Part shown: in pieces, positions 29,759-32,188 of the stretch
Position numbering within the stretch: the stretch's first letter is position 1
How the letters are laid out: every line of letters begins with the position of its first letter
The notes under the pieces: generated by a model
Seen by the model: the letters and a program-made list of their open reading frames with translations, nothing else
Database searches by the model: none
What the model was told of the DNA's origin: nothing
Program-made: the position numbers and the translations under genes
Assembly (NCBI GenBank): GCA_947570615.1
Contig: CANOVJ010000051.1
Location: 1 to 32,188 of the forward strand
Length of the DNA stretch: 32,188 bases
Origin: an uncultured Lachnospiraceae bacterium
Lineage (GTDB): Bacteria > Bacillota > Clostridia > Lachnospirales > Lachnospiraceae
Direction: 5' to 3'

Positions 29759-30549
29759 ATTCCCACCCCGTCATACTTTCTGCTGTATCTGCTCCAGGTC
29801 AGCCGGATCAGCGCCTGCATGAGCGCACACCATGCCGCCAGGATTCCCAGACCGGATATGGCTTCCCCGGCCAGCTTTCCGGTAAGGAGCATGGAGGGCA
29901 GATAGGTCACATAGTAGAACGGCAGAAGCTTCATAACCCTCACCACTGCCTCCGGGAACAGCGCCAGCGGGATAATGCTTCCGGTGACCAGCTCCACAAA
30001 ATGCCTCTTGATCATCAGAAACGTGTCGATCCCCTGGTATTTCAGTGTCAGAATCCCCAGATAATAGTTGAGCTGCACCATGAAAAACAACCCCAGCAGG
30101 ATCATACAAAGACTGCACAGCCAGATCGTCACATCCGCCGTCAGCACGAACTCGATCCGGAAAATAAACACCCAGATCAGCGCCGCCGCAAGGTCAAATC
30201 CCAGATAGAACAACGCCACACCCGCCTCCATGGCGGTAAAATATCCCTCGATACTCACCGGCAGAATCATATATTTGGAAAAGGTTCCGTTGCGGATCCT
30301 GGCGCAGACCTCCCCGCTGATTCCGTCCGACATTTCAAGCTGATACAGAAAAGCGCTTATAATATAGTAGGAAAGCATTCCATGAAATGTAAATCCGGCA
30401 ACCACATCCTTTCCGGCAAAAATAATTCCCCAGAGCAGGCTCGCAAACACAATCCTGGAAACCGTAAAAATCATGTTAAAGGCCACATCCGCCCGCCAGG
30501 CCATCTGTGACTTTAAAAATACTCTGGCAATCTCCCTGTATTTACACAT
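29755..30549 (-). CDS. ABC-2 family exporter permease (COG4587-like)
   Basis: A 264-aa six-helix ABC-2 permease. It starts with CKYREIARVFLKSQMAWRADVAFN, the family's cytosolic entry helix, and carries CARIRNGTFSKYMILPVSIEGYF, the matching 'G.l...l..P......' loop of COG4587. It should form the membrane channel with the next permease. AAGGAG lies 9 nt before the ATG. It overlaps the ATPase gene by 8 bp and the following permease by 4 bp, so all three are strictly co-translated. Confidence 0.9.
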   Translation of the reverse strand: MCKYREIARVFLKSQMAWRADVAFNMIFTVSRIVFASLLWGIIFAGKDVVAGFTFHGMLSYYIISAFLYQLEMSDGISGEVCARIRNGTFSKYMILPVSIEGYFTAMEAGVALFYLGFDLAAALIWVFIFRIEFVLTADVTIWLCSLCMILLGLFFMVQLNYYLGILTLKYQGIDTFLMIKRHFVELVTGSIIPLALFPEAVVRVMKLLPFYYVTYLPSMLLTGKLAGEAISGLGILAAWCALMQALIRLTWSRYSRKYDGVGI

Positions 30550-31600
30550 CCGCTTTTTCTCCTTCCCGGTAGATCCGCTCGATCACCTTTCCCACTTCCT
30601 CCTCCTCGATGGTAATGTCCGCAGGCTCGCAGGCCATGACCCTGCCCATGACCTCCCCCGTCCTCTCTTTGGGAACCAGAAGAACCTTTTTGTAGGGGGT
30701 ATCCTCCAGAACCCGGATACCGGACGCATTTCCGGGCGTTGCTTCCGCTCCCGCCTCCCGCCCCCAAAGCCATCCTGTATCCCCGTCCGCCCCCTGGATC
30801 CCTTCCACCGGGTGCTGAAAGGTGACGCTGATTTTTCTGTTTTTCTGATATCTCTCAAAGAGAGCCTCCGTCCCGCCGTCATAAATTTTTGTCCCGTGAT
30901 GGATCACCACTGACCGGCCGCACAGCGCCCGGATATCCTCCATATAGTGTGAGGTGAGAAGAATAGTGGTTCTGCGCTCCTCGTTGATCTCCTTTAAAAA
31001 CCTGCGGATCTGTCTGGAGGCGATTGCGTCCAGTCCTATGGTTGGTTCGTCCAGAAACAGTACCCTGGGATTATGCAAAAGGGCCACGATCAGCTCCATT
31101 TTCATCCGTTCCCCCAGGGAAAGAGTCCGCACCTGTACATCCATCAGCTCCTGCACGCCGAACAGCTCCACAAAATACGCCCTGTTGCTTCGAAAATCCT
31201 CCTCGGAAATCTCATAAATCTCCTTGAACATCCGCAGGATATCGTTTACCGTCAGCTCAAAAAACAACTGGCTTTTCTGCCCCATCACCACCGCATACTG
31301 CTTTTTGAACTCATTTTTCATATCGTTGGGATAGTATCCCAGCACACTGACCTGACCGCAGGTGGGCGCGATGATCCCGGTCAGCATCTTGATCAGCGTG
31401 GTCTTTCCCGCGCCGTTGGGCCCGATCAGCCCCACAAACTCTCCCCCGGCGATCTGCAGATCCATGCCGCTTACCGCCGTCTTCTCCACATATTCCCTGT
31501 GAAAAAGGCTGGAAACGCTTCCCCGCAGCCCTTCCTTCTTTTTGTACCTTCTGTAGCGTTTGGTTAAATCCCTGGTCTCGATTACATTCTGTGCATCCAT
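30542..31600 (-). CDS. ABC-2 exporter ATP-binding protein (COG4586-like)
   Basis: A 352-aa ATPase. After a basic N-terminus (TKRYRRYKKKEGLRGSVSSLF, typical of COG4586) come Walker A GPNGAGKTT, the Q-loop VMGQKSQLFFELT with the family's 'QLFW' position, the signature LSLGERMKMEL, Walker B LFLDEPTIGLD and the switch His in LLTSHYMED. The C-terminal ~100 residues (from FQHPVEG...) form a regulatory domain and include a low-complexity Gly/Ala insert. The start at 31600 is fixed by AAGGAGGG eight nt upstream; an earlier in-frame start at 31663 would run through the promoter. It is the first gene of the operon. Confidence 0.93.
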   Translation of the reverse strand: MDAQNVIETRDLTKRYRRYKKKEGLRGSVSSLFHREYVEKTAVSGMDLQIAGGEFVGLIGPNGAGKTTLIKMLTGIIAPTCGQVSVLGYYPNDMKNEFKKQYAVVMGQKSQLFFELTVNDILRMFKEIYEISEEDFRSNRAYFVELFGVQELMDVQVRTLSLGERMKMELIVALLHNPRVLFLDEPTIGLDAIASRQIRRFLKEINEERRTTILLTSHYMEDIRALCGRSVVIHHGTKIYDGGTEALFERYQKNRKISVTFQHPVEGIQGADGDTGWLWGREAGAEATPGNASGIRVLEDTPYKKVLLVPKERTGEVMGRVMACEPADITIEEEEVGKVIERIYREGEKADV

Positions 31601-31628
31601 GCGATATACCCTCCTTCTCTCTGTGGCC

Positions 31629-31657
31629 ATTATTTCAGTATCATATAGAAGTGTAAA
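31629..31657 (-). promoter_or_regulatory. Proximal promoter of the ABC-2 operon
   Basis: TTTACA (31652-31657), 17-nt spacer, AATAAT (31629-31634), both five of six. It would begin transcription ~20 nt before the ATPase start codon's ribosome binding site region. Confidence 0.6.
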
Positions 31658-31670
31658 CAACAATCAGCGC

Positions 31671-31712
31671 GGCCCGCATGCTGCACCAACAGCAAACTTC
31701 CATATGCGGGCC
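31671..31712 (-). repeat. Structured motif, copy proximal to the ABC operon
   Basis: GGCCCGCAT (31671-31679) pairs with ATGCGGGCC (31704-31712). Inside, GCTG (31680-31683) pairs with CAGC (31690-31693) around a 6-nt loop, and a 10-nt single-stranded segment follows on one side (31694-31703). The core is shared with a copy at 31837-31876 whose outer stem is different. Confidence 0.75.
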
Positions 31713-31717
31713 TGCGC

Positions 31718-31766
31718 AAAAAAAGACCGTGCAGATCTGCCCCGGACGGCATGATACTGCACGGTC
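31718..31766 (-). terminator. Intrinsic terminator between the two motif copies
   Basis: GACCGTGCAG (31725-31734) pairs with CTGCACGGTC (31757-31766). On the minus strand the stem is followed by seven T (31718-31724). It separates the two motif copies and would stop transcripts from the upstream promoter before the ABC operon. Confidence 0.8.
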
Positions 31767-31836
31767 TCTTCTCCCTGATCAGAAACGGACAGGCCGCGGG
31801 GGGTGTACGCCGCGACAGCAGAAAAACCGGCGCACC

Positions 31837-31876
31837 GGGCACACGCTGCATCAACAGCAAATTCTTCTGTGTGCCC
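31837..31876 (-). repeat. Structured motif, distal copy
   Basis: GGGCACAC (31837-31844) pairs with GTGTGCCC (31869-31876). The inner GCTG (31845-31848) and CAGC (31855-31858) with a 6-nt loop, and a 10-nt asymmetric segment (31859-31868), match the proximal copy in spacing and nearly in sequence. Only the outer stem differs, and it remains fully paired. Confidence 0.75.
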
Positions 31877-31884
31877 CTGTACAC

Positions 31885-31915
31885 AAAAAGGAGCACAGCC
31901 ACACAGCCATGCTCC
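31885..31915 (-). terminator. Intrinsic terminator of the upstream small RNA
   Basis: GGAGCA (31890-31895) pairs with TGCTCC (31910-31915) around a 14-nt loop, followed on the minus strand by five T (31885-31889). It is ~200 nt from a consensus promoter with no gene between. Confidence 0.75.
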
Positions 31916-32081
31916 CATTCCAATCAGCAAATTACATTATTAACCAGATCTATCAGCACATCGTAAGGCAGAAATGAGAATGATTCCACGCAAAATAGAC
32001 AGGAATCATCCCTGCAATATTTATTTTGCATTCTCCATTTTTACCACGGCTGACATAAACTGTCCCCCACTTCTTAATGAT
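31885..32081 (-). ncRNA. Candidate ~200-nt structured non-coding RNA
   Basis: A consensus promoter (32088-32116) and a terminator (31885-31915) bracket ~197 nt without a gene. The RNA can form AAATGAGAATG/CATTCTCCATTT (31972-31982 with 32029-32040), enclosing CAAAATA/TATTTTG (31991-31997 with 32022-32028) and CAGG/CCTG (32000-32014). An 8-bp alternative, ATGATTCC (31980-31987) with GGAATCAT (32002-32009), excludes all three. CCACGGCTG near the 5' end can also pair with CAGCCATG (31904-31911) next to the terminator. Length and bracketing resemble a 6S RNA, but I cannot confirm it; an orphan riboswitch leader is another option. Confidence 0.55.
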
Positions 32082-32087
32082 AAAATC

Positions 32088-32116
32088 ATTATAGTTCTCT
32101 GCAGGCGGTTTGTCAA
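32088..32116 (-). promoter_or_regulatory. Perfect sigma-A promoter of the candidate RNA
   Basis: TTGACA (32111-32116), 17-nt spacer, TATAAT (32088-32093): every position agrees with the sigma-A consensus, the strongest promoter in the window. It reads leftward into the candidate RNA. Confidence 0.88.
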
Positions 32117-32120
32117 GATA

Positions 32121-32188
32121 CGGTTTTAACCTCTCAGGTTAAACTTATAAACCGATATGCACCGCGGCACCATTTGTGGTGCCACGTA
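32121..32188. other. Two hairpins at the right edge
   Basis: TTTAACC (32125-32131) pairs with GGTTAAA (32137-32143) around TCTCA. GGCACCA (32166-32172) pairs with TGGTGCC (32177-32183) around TTTG. The latter carries TGGTGCCGCGG on the minus strand and TGGTGCCACG on the plus strand, each one base from a T-box-like antiterminator sequence. The window ends here, so no T-box call is made. Confidence 0.35.

Noticed and set aside
31671-31920. CRISPR array
   Set aside because: There are only two motif copies, each palindromic with different stems, separated by a terminator rather than by spacers of constant length.
31664-31930. Open frame of 88 codons on the minus strand across the hairpins
   Set aside because: It runs through both motif copies and a terminator, has no ribosome binding site, and its repeated residues simply mirror the repeated hairpin DNA.

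Overview
The window looks like a chromosomal segment of a GC-rich Firmicute of the Lachnospiraceae / Clostridium cluster XIVa type. This is inferred from strong AGGAGG-type ribosome binding sites, sigma-A promoters of the TTGACA/TATAAT type, a CIRCE element, a BlaI/BlaR1 pair, a Rpn-family nuclease, an oxygen-sensitive FeS aldo/keto reductase and a molybdenum hydroxylase operon. No rRNA, tRNA, CRISPR array or complete insertion sequence was seen. Most genes are on the minus strand.

Layout. Positions 1-88 hold the first codons of a two-component response regulator that runs off the left edge. Positions 246-4432 (minus) carry a GNAT acetyltransferase, an uncharacterised protein, a heat-regulated Hsp20 gene (CIRCE overlapping a sigma-A promoter, with a terminator behind it) and two membrane acyltransferase genes, the first lacking its middle. 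A small HTH regulator (4582-4920, plus) follows. Positions 5229-12202 (minus) hold a housekeeping/accessory run: surE translationally coupled to an unknown gene, two HAD phosphatases, an MBL-fold hydrolase, a DUF1266-like lipoprotein and a ferredoxin-tailed aldo/keto reductase.

Positions 12322-22199 read as a molybdenum hydroxylase and purine block. A three-subunit xanthine-dehydrogenase-type enzyme (FAD, 2Fe-2S, Mo subunits; minus) diverges from a plus-strand operon. That operon encodes an endonuclease III-like glycosylase, a complete FecCD-type ABC importer and a MocA-like Mo-cofactor nucleotidyltransferase. Convergent to it is an NCS2 purine/xanthine permease. I infer that the importer may bring in molybdate, the MocA-like protein may mature the cofactor, the permease may supply the purine and the hydroxylase may oxidise it.

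Positions 22308-24832 encode a BlaR1-type sensor protease and a BlaI-type repressor, with a 40-bp perfect-arm operator covering the -10 region of its promoter. A divergent promoter serves a Rpn-family gene whose nuclease motif looks degenerate. Positions 26131-28692 are a conspicuously AT-rich three-gene cassette: a 13-segment membrane protein, a UbiA prenyltransferase and an LRAT-like thiol acyltransferase. The genes overlap each other, and the cassette looks acquired. This is the best candidate for an undescribed lipid-modifying system.

Positions 28967-31600 are an ABC-2 exporter operon. Upstream of it (31601-32188) lies a non-coding tract: a consensus promoter, a structured RNA of about 200 nt ending in a terminator, two copies of a hairpin motif with different outer stem sequences but a constant core, and a second terminator. 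This tract is the strongest candidate for a new RNA element in the window.
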